A DNA stretch of 64,000 bases from assembly GCF_900185725.1 (NCBI RefSeq), contig NZ_FYAU01000035.1, forward strand, positions 242,368 to 306,367, in the 5' to 3' direction. The stretch is from Stappia sp. TSB10P1A (lineage in GTDB: Bacteria; Pseudomonadota; Alphaproteobacteria; Rhizobiales; Stappiaceae). Below the pieces are notes generated by a model. It saw only the letters and a program-made list of their open reading frames with translations. It had not been told where the DNA came from and did no database searches. Of the stretch, positions 29,950 through 37,575 are shown one piece after another. The first letter of the stretch is position 1. Each line of letters starts with the position of its first letter. The position numbers and the translations under genes were made by a program.

Positions 29950-30180
29950 CCTGTGCCCGCCTCTGTCTCCGTCTCCATACGAATAAAAACCATTTTTCGA
30001 CGCAATTCCAGTGAGTCAATGCGTAAAATTTCCAGTTTTTGAAACAAGATTCTTGAAACTCCCGCGTTTTCCCCAATTTTACGTCAGTATAATTGACGTT
30101 TATATGTATTTTATCGTAGACAAACCCCTGTTTTGCTCTATGTATATTTATTGTTACGTATATTTGAATGTTGCGTGTGC
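29950..30180 (-). promoter_or_regulatory. AT-rich nap promoter region
   Basis: This 231-bp gap is strikingly AT-rich against its surroundings. It holds a direct repeat TTGAAAC (30039-30045 and 30053-30059), a perfect inverted repeat ACGTCA-N7-TGACGT (30081-30099), a near-match to a Crp/Fnr dyad with a GACAA half (30110-30123) and a full TTG-N8-CAA site at its far end. It very likely drives napEFDABC. No gene is seen in it. Confidence 0.7.
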
Positions 30181-30184
30181 TCAA
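30171..30184. promoter_or_regulatory. Candidate NnrR/Dnr box at the nap-nnrS junction
   Basis: TTGCGTGTGCTCAA fits TTG-N8-CAA. It overlaps the nnrS stop codon and lies about 220 bp before napE, further than the other sites lie from their genes, so it is the weakest of the set. Confidence 0.4.
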
Positions 30185-31425
30185 TTTATTGCAGCCGCCC
30201 GAAGCGGACGGGTCTGGGCGACGGCGAAGAGAAGATAGGCCAGGCTCCAGCACAGGCCGCCCATGGCAACCAGCGGCAGGTAATGCTCTGGCGCGATCGG
30301 AGCCGTGATGCGAAGGACGGCGCCGAGATTCACGGTAAGCAGCGCCGCCCCGCACAGCCACCGTCCGGCATATCCGCCCGGTCCGCGCGTCGTCGCCAGG
30401 CGGCTCATCACCGCAAGCGTCATGCTGCCGATCGCCCCGGCGGTGAGCGCGTGCAAGGCGGCATCCGCCGGCAGGGCGAGACCGGGCAGCGCGGCAAGGG
30501 CGGCGAGCAGCAGTCCGGTTACCAGCCAGCCATAGCCGGCATGCAGGGCCAGGATATCGCCGCGACGCAGCAACCAGCCGCGCCAGCGCAGCAGCCTTGC
30601 AAGGTTCAGCAGCCCGGCGCCGGTCAGCAGCGCGCCGGTGACGGTGGCATCCGGCGCCAGCACCCAGGCGGGCAGCGCTGCGCTGGTGGCGAGAAGCACG
30701 AAAATATCGAATCGACCGTAAGGAGCGGGCACCCGTTCGGCGCCGCGCCCGGCCAGGGCGTTGCGCGTCAGGCTCGGAACCAGACGCCCGCCGACGGCGG
30801 CGATCAGCAGCGCGGCGACGGCGATGCCCGTGCGAGCCATCATCGCGGCTGTCGCCGGATCGTCGCCGAACAGCCGGTGGGCGAGGGCGGCGGCGGTGAG
30901 CACCGGGAACAGCATCAGACCATGGCGCGACTGGCCGCTGCGCCCGAGCCGCATCTCCCGGAGCAGCAGCGCCGAAACCGCCAGCGGGAAGGCGGCATCG
31001 ACCGCAAGCGCCAGCGGCAGCGGGGCAACGAACGGCACCAGGCGGCCGGCGAGCCACAGGCCGACCAGCAGCGCCAGCGGCGTGCCGGCGGTCGGCAACC
31101 GGCCGGACCAGTTGGGCGTTGCCGATAACAGGTAGCCGGCCATGATCGGCGGCAGGAAGCCGAACACCATCTCATGCGCGTGCCAGGTCAGCGCCGGCAG
31201 GCCAGCCACCTCCGCAATGCCCGCGGTGTAGATCCAGAGCCACGCGGGCACGGCCGCGACGGCCTGCAGCGCGGCGACGAAGAACAGCGGGCGGAAGGCG
31301 ACGGCGAGCCACCAGCCGTCGGTGCCTTGCCGCGAAGAGGCGGCTGCGGCTGTGCCATGACGGGGCGGCAGGGTGCGGGAGGCAGAGGCGGGACTGGCGG
31401 AGAGGGAGCGGGTCTGCGAGGCCAT
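30181..31425 (-). CDS. nnrS: NnrS family membrane protein (copy 1)
   Basis: This multi-spanning (about 12 helices) membrane protein has 414 residues. The family is linked to protection from nitric oxide during denitrification and is reported to bind heme and copper. Conserved parts include FRPLFFVAALQAV, the His-rich TWHAHEMVFGFLPPIMAGYLLSATPNW region and GGRLVPSLTRNAL. The N-terminal 35 residues are Ser/Ala-rich and unconserved. It diverges from the DUF1858 gene with a candidate NnrR box centred about 68 bp upstream of its start. Confidence 0.93.
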   Translation of the reverse strand: MASQTRSLSASPASASRTLPPRHGTAAAASSRQGTDGWWLAVAFRPLFFVAALQAVAAVPAWLWIYTAGIAEVAGLPALTWHAHEMVFGFLPPIMAGYLLSATPNWSGRLPTAGTPLALLVGLWLAGRLVPFVAPLPLALAVDAAFPLAVSALLLREMRLGRSGQSRHGLMLFPVLTAAALAHRLFGDDPATAAMMARTGIAVAALLIAAVGGRLVPSLTRNALAGRGAERVPAPYGRFDIFVLLATSAALPAWVLAPDATVTGALLTGAGLLNLARLLRWRGWLLRRGDILALHAGYGWLVTGLLLAALAALPGLALPADAALHALTAGAIGSMTLAVMSRLATTRGPGGYAGRWLCGAALLTVNLGAVLRITAPIAPEHYLPLVAMGGLCWSLAYLLFAVAQTRPLRAAAIN

Positions 31426-31486
31426 GGCCGGCGTCCTTGCAAGATCGGGGTCTCTGCAGGACTAGCCGGACAATCCGCCACCTTCG

Positions 31487-31500
31487 TTGCTCCCGCGCAA
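31487..31500. promoter_or_regulatory. Candidate NnrR box between nnrS and the DUF1858 gene
   Basis: TTGCTCCCGCGCAA fits TTG-N8-CAA with the extended dyad TTGC-N6-GCAA. Its centre is about 68 bp from the nnrS start and 66 bp from the start at 31559, so it could serve both directions. Confidence 0.6.
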
Positions 31501-31558
31501 AGACGGATGCAGGCGGCCGGGGTTAGTGTAAGCCTGACGTTGCAAGGGGAGTCCTCCC

Positions 31559-31798
31559 ATGTCCAGCCATCAGGATTTCAGAAGCGGAACGGCAAGAAGG
31601 ATCGGGCCGGAAACGCTCGTCGGCGAATTGATGAACGACTACCGGGCGACGATCTCCGTGTTCATCCGCCACAAGATGATGTGCATCGGCTGCCCGGTCG
31701 CGCGCATCCACGATGTCGAGGAGGCCTGCCGCGAGCACGGCATTCCCCTCGACCGCTTCCTCGGCGAGCTCGACGCCGCCATCGCCGGCGGGAGCTGA
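31559..31798 (+). CDS. DUF1858-type small protein with CxxC
   Basis: The 79-residue protein has the compact helical DUF1858/ScdA-N-like pattern: TLVGELMNDYRATISVFIRHKM, then MCIGCP and a helix ending in FLGELDAAI. The Cys pair in CIGC is typical of this family, often linked to NO or iron-sulfur stress responses. The function here is unknown. It starts a two-gene unit with the gene 4 bp downstream and has a candidate NnrR box upstream. Confidence 0.82.
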   Translation: MSSHQDFRSGTARRIGPETLVGELMNDYRATISVFIRHKMMCIGCPVARIHDVEEACREHGIPLDRFLGELDAAIAGGS

Positions 31799-31802
31799 AG
31801 CA

Positions 31803-32120
31803 ATGGAAGCCGATGCGCCCGCCGATTTCACCGTCGATGCCGGCGTGCTGGCCGAGGGATTCGGCCTGTCGGCGGACGATTTTCGCGAGAAGCTGCGCGC
31901 CGGCCATGTGACCGGCCGGCTCTATCAGGGCGTCGGCGAGGATGCCGGCACCTGGCGGCTCGAGGTGTTTCTCGGCAATGCCCGGCTGACGGTGATCGCC
32001 GACGACGAGGGGCGGCCGCTGCACCGCTCGCTGGTCGATTTCGGCGAGCGGCCGCTGCCGCGCGAGATGCGTGCCCCCACGGCCGAGCGGATCAATCGTC
32101 GGAGCGCTCCGCAAGCATGA
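31803..32120 (+). CDS. Small conserved protein of the denitrification cluster (possibly DUF6522)
   Basis: The 105-residue soluble protein begins MEADAPADFTVDAG. A helical N-terminal part (VLAEGFGLSADDFREKLRAG) is followed by beta-like stretches (GTWRLEVFLGNARLTVIADDEG). I do not know its function; assignment to DUF6522 is from memory and uncertain. It follows the DUF1858 gene by 4 bp and overlaps the tail of nnrR on the opposite strand by 29 bp. Confidence 0.7.
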   Translation: MEADAPADFTVDAGVLAEGFGLSADDFREKLRAGHVTGRLYQGVGEDAGTWRLEVFLGNARLTVIADDEGRPLHRSLVDFGERPLPREMRAPTAERINRRSAPQA

Positions 32121-32796
32121 ACAGCTTGTGGGCGTTGCAGACGACCACCTTCTTGCGGGCGCTGGAGACGAGCCCCTGCGCCTCCCAGGACGTCATCACC
32201 CGGCTGACCGTGTGAAGTGTCGTGCCGGTCATCTCGGCGATGTCCTGCCGGGTTACCGGGAAGTCGATCAGAATGCCTTCCTCGGTCTTGCGTCCGGCCT
32301 GGTTGACCAGGCGCAGCAGCGCATGCGCCACCCGCCGTTCCACCTCCTCGGTCGACAGTTCCCTGATCCGCGTGTGGGCATCCTGCAGACGCTGTCCCAC
32401 CGTCTGCAGGGCGTTCATCGCCAGCACCGGGCTGCGCGCGATGAAGGCGTCCCACTGGCTCGATGGCCAGACGAGGGCGAGGCTGTCGACCACGGCGGAG
32501 GCGGTCGCCGGATAGTCGGTGCGGCGCATTGCCTTTGCGATGCCGAAGATGTCGCCGGGGCTGACATGGCGCACGACGACCTGCTGTCCGTCCGGTGTCG
32601 TCTGCACCACCTTCAGCCGGCCATGCAGAAGCGCGAAGAATTCGGTCGCCGGTTCTCCTTGCGCGAAGACGGTGGCGCCTATGGCGTATCTGCGGCTGAC
32701 GGCAATGGCCAGCACCGCGTCGAGGTCCTCGTCCGACATCGACTGAAAGATCGTGAGATCCCGGATCAGGGATCGGTCAAGTTGAGCGGGTGGCAT
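32092..32796 (-). CDS. nnrR: Crp/Fnr-family regulator of denitrification (NnrR/Dnr type)
   Basis: The 234-residue protein has an N-terminal cyclic-nucleotide-binding-like domain, a dimer helix and a C-terminal HTH (residues ~182-203, [20 protein letters not shown]). The four Cys of oxygen-sensing FNR are missing, as in NnrR/Dnr proteins that respond to nitric oxide. The recognition helix has His195 where FNR has Glu. It diverges from nirK, and TTG-N8-CAA sites lie near several genes around it. NO-dependent activation of nirK, nnrS and neighbours is inferred. Confidence 0.87.
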   Translation of the reverse strand: MPPAQLDRSLIRDLTIFQSMSDEDLDAVLAIAVSRRYAIGATVFAQGEPATEFFALLHGRLKVVQTTPDGQQVVVRHVSPGDIFGIAKAMRRTDYPATASAVVDSLALVWPSSQWDAFIARSPVLAMNALQTVGQRLQDAHTRIRELSTEEVERRVAHALLRLVNQAGRKTEEGILIDFPVTRQDIAEMTGTTLHTVSRVMTSWEAQGLVSSARKKVVVCNAHKLFMLAERSDD

Positions 32797-32860
32797 TCCG
32801 TGGTTCCCTCCTCAGATGCCATTTTGTCGCAGTTTGCCCGGACTTCAGTGCCGGGCTTGT

Positions 32861-32874
32861 TTGCCTTTTAGCAA
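32861..32874. promoter_or_regulatory. Candidate NnrR box upstream of nirK
   Basis: TTGCCTTTTAGCAA fits TTG-N8-CAA with the dyad TTGC-N6-GCAA, extended by one more pair on each side. Its centre is about 77 bp before the nirK start and 71 bp before nnrR, so it could activate nirK and also control the regulator. Confidence 0.65.
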
Positions 32875-32944
32875 AAAGAAAATCTCCGTACGGGTGTTTC
32901 CTCTTCTTGTCGAGAATGATGGACGACAGGAAAGGAACATTGTC

Positions 32945-34072
32945 ATGATCACGAGACGCACCGCACTGATCGGGACCGCTATGGCCACTCTGATGGCGGT
33001 CGTCCCGGCAATCGCAGATGAATCGGCAAATCCTACCCTTGATGCGCTGGACCTGCCGGATCAGACCGTGACGCTGGAGCGTGTGCATGCGACCCTGGTG
33101 CCGCCGCCTGCGGTGATGGAGCACGACCGTGTCGCCACCGGTGCTCCGAAGGTGGTCGAGTTTACCATGACCATCGAGGAGAAGACGATCGTCGTGGACG
33201 ATCAGGGAACGAAGTTCCACGCCATGACGTTCAACGGCACGATGCCCGGGCCGACCATGGTTGTCCATGAGGGCGATTACGTGGAGCTGACGCTGGTCAA
33301 TCCCGAGACCAACGAGATGCCCCACAATATCGACTTCCACGCCGCCACCGGCGCGCTCGGTGGTGCCGCCCTCACGCTGATCAATCCGGGCGAGCAGGCG
33401 ACGCTGCGCTTCAAGGCGACGCGGAGCGGGGCCTTCGTCTATCACTGCGCGCCTCCGGGAATGGTTCCCTGGCATGTGGTGGCCGGCATGAGCGGCACTT
33501 TGCTGGTGTTGCCGCGCGAAGGCCTCAAGGACGATCGCGGCGAGCCGGTCAGCTATGACACGGCCTATACGATCGGCGAGTTCGACCTCTACATCCCCAA
33601 GGACGAGGACGGCAACTACAAGACCTATGACAGCCTCGGCGAGTCCTATGCCGACACGCTGGAGGTGATGCGCGGCCTGATCCCGACGCATGTGGTCTTC
33701 AACGGCTCGAAGAACGCGCTGACCGGCGAGAACGCGATGACGGCGAAGGTCGGCGAAAAGGTGCTGTTCATCCACAGCAGCGCCAATCGCGACACCCGTC
33801 CGCATCTGATCGGCGGGCATGGCGATCTGGTCTGGGAGACCGGCAAGTTCGCCAATGCGCCCGAGCGCGACCTGGAGACCTGGTTCGTGCGCGGCGGCAG
33901 CGCGGCGGTGGCTCTCTACGAGTTCCTGCAGCCCGGCATCTACGCCTATGTCAACCACAACCTGATCGAGGCGGCCGAACTCGGCGCCACCGGCCATGTG
34001 AAGGTCGACGGGCAGTGGAACAACGACCTGATGATGCAGGTCAGCGCCCCGGCTCCGATCCCGGTGCAGTAA
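32945..34072 (+). CDS. nirK: Copper-containing nitrite reductase
   Basis: It reduces nitrite to nitric oxide in the periplasm as a trimer. The 375-residue precursor starts [10 protein letters not shown], a Tat-like twin-Arg leader ending near AIADE. The type 1 Cu ligands are His127, Cys168, His177 and Met182. The type 2 Cu ligands are His132, His167 and His338, with catalytic Asp130 and His287. All are present. The upstream in-frame ATG 32816 would run through the promoter and is rejected. nirV follows after a hairpin. Confidence 0.98.
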   Translation: MITRRTALIGTAMATLMAVVPAIADESANPTLDALDLPDQTVTLERVHATLVPPPAVMEHDRVATGAPKVVEFTMTIEEKTIVVDDQGTKFHAMTFNGTMPGPTMVVHEGDYVELTLVNPETNEMPHNIDFHAATGALGGAALTLINPGEQATLRFKATRSGAFVYHCAPPGMVPWHVVAGMSGTLLVLPREGLKDDRGEPVSYDTAYTIGEFDLYIPKDEDGNYKTYDSLGESYADTLEVMRGLIPTHVVFNGSKNALTGENAMTAKVGEKVLFIHSSANRDTRPHLIGGHGDLVWETGKFANAPERDLETWFVRGGSAAVALYEFLQPGIYAYVNHNLIEAAELGATGHVKVDGQWNNDLMMQVSAPAPIPVQ

Positions 34073-34092
34073 CCGGCCAGACAGGCACGGGT

Positions 34093-34110
34093 GGCCCGCT
34101 TTCGCGGGCC
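34093..34110 (+). terminator. Hairpin between nirK and nirV
   Basis: A 7-bp perfect stem (GGCCCGC/GCGGGCC) with a TTTC loop, followed by CCCCGTCTTT, 20 bp after nirK. It may be a partial terminator that lowers nirV expression relative to nirK. Confidence 0.5.
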
Positions 34111-34136
34111 CCCCGTCTTTCCCGGGAGTACCCATC

Positions 34137-34985
34137 ATGCGTGCGAAACGGACCCTCCTGCCGCTGGTCGCGGCCCTGTCGCTGCCGCTGGCCGCCGGTG
34201 CCGCCGGCGTCGCCGACATCGCCGACGTCGGCCCGCCGGAGACGGTGCGGATCGAGGAGAGCCGCATCCTCTATCGGCAGCCCGGCGAATATCTCGTCGG
34301 CCGTTCGGCGACCAACGGTCCGCTGGAGGAAATTGCGCTCACGCAGCCCTTCGAGATCATGCGCCGCCAGGTGACCGCCGGCGAATACGGGCGCTGTGTC
34401 GCGGCCGGCGCCTGCCTTGCGCTCGACAAGGCGCAGGACCCGGACCTGCCGGTCACCGGCGTCAACTGGCACGACGCTGCCGCCTATGCGGCCTGGCTGC
34501 GCAAGGCGACCGGTCAGGCCTGGCGCCTGCCGAGCGACCGGGAATGGTCGCTCGCCGCCGGCAGCCGCTATCGCGACGATGCGCTGACCGATATCGCCGA
34601 TGCCGACGATCCGTCGCGGCGCTGGATCGCCATGTACGAGGCGGAGAGCGCAAGGGGCACGGATGCCGACCCGACCCCGCGTCCGGTCGGCCATTTCGGC
34701 AGCAACGAGCATGGACTGCTGGATATTGCCGGCAATGTCTGGGAGTGGACCGATAGCTGCTACTTGCGCCATCGCTTCGATCCGGTGACCGGTGCCGAGA
34801 GCGTGGTGGAGAACTGCGGCATCCGCATCGCCCAAGGGAGCCATCGGGCCTATATGACCGGTTTCTTCCGCGACCCCAAGGCCGGCGCCTGCTCGGTCGG
34901 CATTCCGCCGGCCAATCTCGGCATCCGCCTGGTGCGCGACGATCCCGGCGCATGGCGGCGGCTGAAAACATGGATCGGCCTGTGA
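34137..34985 (+). CDS. nirV: NirV, formylglycine-generating-enzyme-like (SUMF1) protein
   Basis: The 282-residue protein has a signal peptide (LVAALSLPLAAGAAG) and a SUMF1/FGE-sulfatase domain: RRQVTAGEYGRCV, VTGVNWHDAAAYAAWL, WRLPSDREWSLAAG, GLLDIAGNVWEWTDSCY and GNLGIRLVR-like NLGIRLVRDD. It is commonly found beside nirK. Its exact role is unknown. It overlaps the next small gene. Confidence 0.9.
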   Translation: MRAKRTLLPLVAALSLPLAAGAAGVADIADVGPPETVRIEESRILYRQPGEYLVGRSATNGPLEEIALTQPFEIMRRQVTAGEYGRCVAAGACLALDKAQDPDLPVTGVNWHDAAAYAAWLRKATGQAWRLPSDREWSLAAGSRYRDDALTDIADADDPSRRWIAMYEAESARGTDADPTPRPVGHFGSNEHGLLDIAGNVWEWTDSCYLRHRFDPVTGAESVVENCGIRIAQGSHRAYMTGFFRDPKAGACSVGIPPANLGIRLVRDDPGAWRRLKTWIGL

Positions 34986-35371
34986 GCGGGATGGGGCCGG
35001 CCCTTGGCGACAGCGACGCTGATGTGCTGTCGCGGCTGGCCCATGTGCTGCACGAGATGGGACTGCCCTGCGACTGCCAGGACCAGGTGGAGCGGGCGGT
35101 TTCGCTCTTTGCCGAGCTGGAGGCGCGGCGGGTGCGCCGGCGACTGATGGAGGCGGCCCGCACCCGTGCCGTCCGCCTTGCCGGCTTCATCGGCTATCTC
35201 GACGACCTGCGCGAGGGCGCCGTCGAGCAACTCGGCCCGGACGACTGCCTGCTGATCGCTGACACGTTCCGCACCATCGGCCGCACCGCCTCGGAAGGGG
35301 CGGCGTGTCTGGAGATGCTGGCCGGACGCCTGGAAGCCTCCGGCAAGGAAGGCGGCGGCACGGAGACGTGA
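34970..35371 (+). CDS. Small helical protein of unknown function, co-translated with nirV
   Basis: The protein has about 133 residues, no signal peptide and no membrane segment. It is mostly helical and Arg/Glu/Leu-rich, with Cys pair PCDC near residue 40. I do not recognise it. ATG 34970 overlaps nirV by 16 bp; a GTG at 34982 overlapping the nirV stop is an equally possible start. Coupling to nirV suggests a role in nitrite reductase maturation or in regulation, but this is inference. Confidence 0.6.
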   Translation: MDRPVSGMGPALGDSDADVLSRLAHVLHEMGLPCDCQDQVERAVSLFAELEARRVRRRLMEAARTRAVRLAGFIGYLDDLREGAVEQLGPDDCLLIADTFRTIGRTASEGAACLEMLAGRLEASGKEGGGTET

Positions 35372-35400
35372 CGTCCCGCGCGGTGCCTGCCAATTCGCTC

Positions 35401-35426
35401 CGCTCTTTGTGCCGGCACAAAGAGCG
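35401..35426. promoter_or_regulatory. 26-bp perfect palindrome with NnrR-type core upstream of ccoG
   Basis: The arms from 35401-35413 and 35414-35426 are exact complements. The centre holds TTGTGCCGGCACAA (35407-35420), a TTG-N8-CAA dyad with complete symmetry. It lies about 92 bp before the ccoG start in a 134-bp gap. It could be a regulator site or, as RNA, a hairpin, but no T-run follows. Confidence 0.6.
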
Positions 35427-35505
35427 TCGGCCTCCCGTTGCCTAGGGTCCGGACTCTCGACGAGCAGTCCGGCTCCGGGGGGCGGCCGGCGGACGGAGAC
35501 CGGCA

Positions 35506-36957
35506 ATGACCTTTCATCCCACCAGACTGCACCGCAAGCCGGGCATCGGCGCCGCGCCGGCCATCGGGCCGGGAGAACCGGTCGTGCCGCAGTCGGTGAG
35601 CGGCCGCTTCCGCCGGCTGAAATGGGCGGCCGTGGGCCTCTGCCTTGCGCTTTACTATGTGCTGCCGTTCCTGCGCTACGACCGCGGTCCCGGCCAGCCT
35701 GACCAGGCGATCCTGTTCGACCTGGCTGGGCTGCGCTTCCATCTCGCCGGGCTGGAGCTGCGGCCGCAGGAGCTTTACCTGCTGACCGGCCTCCTGGTGC
35801 TCGCCACCCTCGTTCTGGTCCTGTCCAACGTGGTTGCGGGGCGGATCTGGTGCGGCTTCTTCTGTCCGCAGACCGTGTGGACGGATCTGTTCCTGTGGGT
35901 CGAGCGGCGGCTGGAGGGCGACCGCCGCGAGCGGCTGCGCCAGCTCTATCTGCCGATGACGCCGGCGCGGGCGCTGCGGCGGGTTGCCAAGCATGCGATC
36001 TGGCTGATGATCGCCGCCGGCACGGGCGGGGCCTTCGCGCTCTATTTCGCCGACGCGCCGACCCTTTTGCGCGAGATACTCACCGGCGAGGCCGGCACCG
36101 TTGCCTATGGCGCGGTGCTGAGCCTGACGCTGACGACCTACACGCTCGCCGGCTTCGCCCGCGAGAAGATGTGCACCTACATGTGCCCCTGGCCGCGCCT
36201 GCAGGGCGCCGTCTGGGATGCGGAGGCCTTTGGCGTCGCCTATCGCGACTATCGCGGCGAGGCGCGCATGTCCGCAAAGAAGGCGGCGGCGGCGCGCGCC
36301 AGCGGCCTGCCGGCGGGCGACTGCGTCGACTGCATGGCCTGCGTCACTGTCTGCCCGATGGGCATCGACATCCGCGAGGGGCCGAACCTTGCCTGCATCA
36401 ATTGCGGCCTGTGCGTCGATGCCTGCGACACCACCATGCAGAAGCTCGAGCGGCCGCGCGGGCTGATCGATTACGAGAGCTGGACCAATATCGAGCGCGG
36501 CCGCAAGGGCGAGGCGTGCGTGCCGGTGCGCCTCGTGCGGCCAAAAACCCTCGCCCTCGCGCTGGCCGGACTGGCGATGGCGATTGCCCTCGTCGCTGTG
36601 GTCGCGACCCGCGCGACCCTGTCGCTCAGCGTCGCGCATGAGCGCAATCCGGTGGCGGTGGAACTCTCCGACGGGCGGCTGCGCAATGCCTATGACGTGC
36701 GCGTGTGGCATGTGGCGGGCGGTGGCGGCACGGTTGCGCTCACCGTCGAGGGAGCGGACGGGGCGGAGCTGCGCTCGGTCAGCGATGTCGGCGAGGAGGC
36801 GGACAGCATCGCCATCCTGCTCGACGACAAGGGCCGGCGCCGGCTGCGGGTGACGGTGACGGCGGACCCGTCCGCCGCCGGCGCGCTGACCTTCCGCCTC
36901 ACCGATCCGGCAAGCGGCGAGAGCGTCACCGCCACCGACTTCTTCCATCTTCCGTGA
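35506..36957 (+). CDS. ccoG: CcoG/FixG-family membrane iron-sulfur protein
   Basis: The 483-residue membrane protein has helices near 40-55, 90-110, 160-180, 200-215 and 340-360. Cys motifs are CGFFCP (116/120), CTYMCP (223/227) and two 4Fe-4S sets at 273/276/279/283 and 297/300/303/307. A C-terminal periplasmic immunoglobulin-like domain follows. CcoG proteins help cbb3 oxidase assembly and are reported to act as cupric reductases. No ccoNOQP or ccoHIS genes are here; instead it sits between nirK-nirV and pseudoazurin, two copper-protein systems. Confidence 0.93.
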   Translation: MTFHPTRLHRKPGIGAAPAIGPGEPVVPQSVSGRFRRLKWAAVGLCLALYYVLPFLRYDRGPGQPDQAILFDLAGLRFHLAGLELRPQELYLLTGLLVLATLVLVLSNVVAGRIWCGFFCPQTVWTDLFLWVERRLEGDRRERLRQLYLPMTPARALRRVAKHAIWLMIAAGTGGAFALYFADAPTLLREILTGEAGTVAYGAVLSLTLTTYTLAGFAREKMCTYMCPWPRLQGAVWDAEAFGVAYRDYRGEARMSAKKAAAARASGLPAGDCVDCMACVTVCPMGIDIREGPNLACINCGLCVDACDTTMQKLERPRGLIDYESWTNIERGRKGEACVPVRLVRPKTLALALAGLAMAIALVAVVATRATLSLSVAHERNPVAVELSDGRLRNAYDVRVWHVAGGGGTVALTVEGADGAELRSVSDVGEEADSIAILLDDKGRRRLRVTVTADPSAAGALTFRLTDPASGESVTATDFFHLP

Positions 36958-36972
36958 AACCGCTCGCGAAAT

Positions 36973-36986
36973 TTGCGCTGGCACAA
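36973..36986. promoter_or_regulatory. Candidate NnrR box upstream of pseudoazurin
   Basis: TTGCGCTGGCACAA fits TTG-N8-CAA. It lies 16 bp after the ccoG stop and about 76 bp before the pseudoazurin start, the same spacing as at nirK. Confidence 0.6.
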
Positions 36987-37055
36987 CGTTGCCCCGCCGC
37001 GACGCATCTACTCCTTCAGGCAATGGACCGCACCGGTCCGCAAACGGAGAGCGAG

Positions 37056-37493
37056 ATGAAGACCACACGGACGATCGCCCTTGCCCTTGCCACCGTTCTG
37101 GCCCTGGCCGGGACCGCCGCCTCGGCGGCGGAGCATGAGGTGAAGATGCTCAACAAGGGCGCCAAGGGCGTCATGGTGTTCGAGCCGGACCTGCTCAAGA
37201 TCGCCCCCGGCGACACTGTGCATTTCCGCGCGACCAACCCGAGCCACAACGCCGAATCGATCAAGGGCATGATGCCGGAGGGCGCCGAAGCCTTCGTCGG
37301 AAAGATGAACCAGGACGTCTCCATCACCTTCACGCAGGAAGGCGTCTACGGCATCCAGTGCAAGCCGCATTTCTCCATGGGCATGGTGGCCGCGATCGTC
37401 GTCGGCGAGCCGGTGAACCTTGCCGAGGCCAAGACGGTCAAGACGCCGGGCAAGGCCAGGAAGGTGTTCGAGGAACTGCTCGGCGGTCTGTGA
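37056..37493 (+). CDS. Pseudoazurin
   Basis: This type 1 copper protein carries electrons in the periplasm, classically to NirK. The 145-residue precursor has a signal peptide (LALATVLALAGTAASA-AE). The Cu ligands His64, Cys102, His105 and Met110 keep the exact spacing of mature pseudoazurins (His40, Cys78, His81, Met86). It is preceded by its own candidate NnrR box and followed by a terminator. Confidence 0.95.
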   Translation: MKTTRTIALALATVLALAGTAASAAEHEVKMLNKGAKGVMVFEPDLLKIAPGDTVHFRATNPSHNAESIKGMMPEGAEAFVGKMNQDVSITFTQEGVYGIQCKPHFSMGMVAAIVVGEPVNLAEAKTVKTPGKARKVFEELLGGL

Positions 37494-37510
37494 TCCGGCG
37501 GGTGTGAACG

Positions 37511-37545
37511 GGCCCCGGCCGGCGAATGTCGGCCGGGGCCGTCCT
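37511..37545 (+). terminator. Terminator after pseudoazurin
   Basis: An 11-bp perfect stem, GGCCCCGGCCG (37511-37521) with CGGCCGGGGCC (37530-37540), is followed by GTCCTTTCG. It separates pseudoazurin from the second nnrS. Confidence 0.7.
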
Positions 37546-37575
37546 TTCGCGACAAAGCCCTTTCAGGAGGCGGCA

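Noticed and set aside
29942..31057. 371-codon frame on the minus strand starting inside nnrS
   Set aside because: It crosses the AT-rich nap promoter region in another frame and has no RBS. napE and nnrS explain the coding content.
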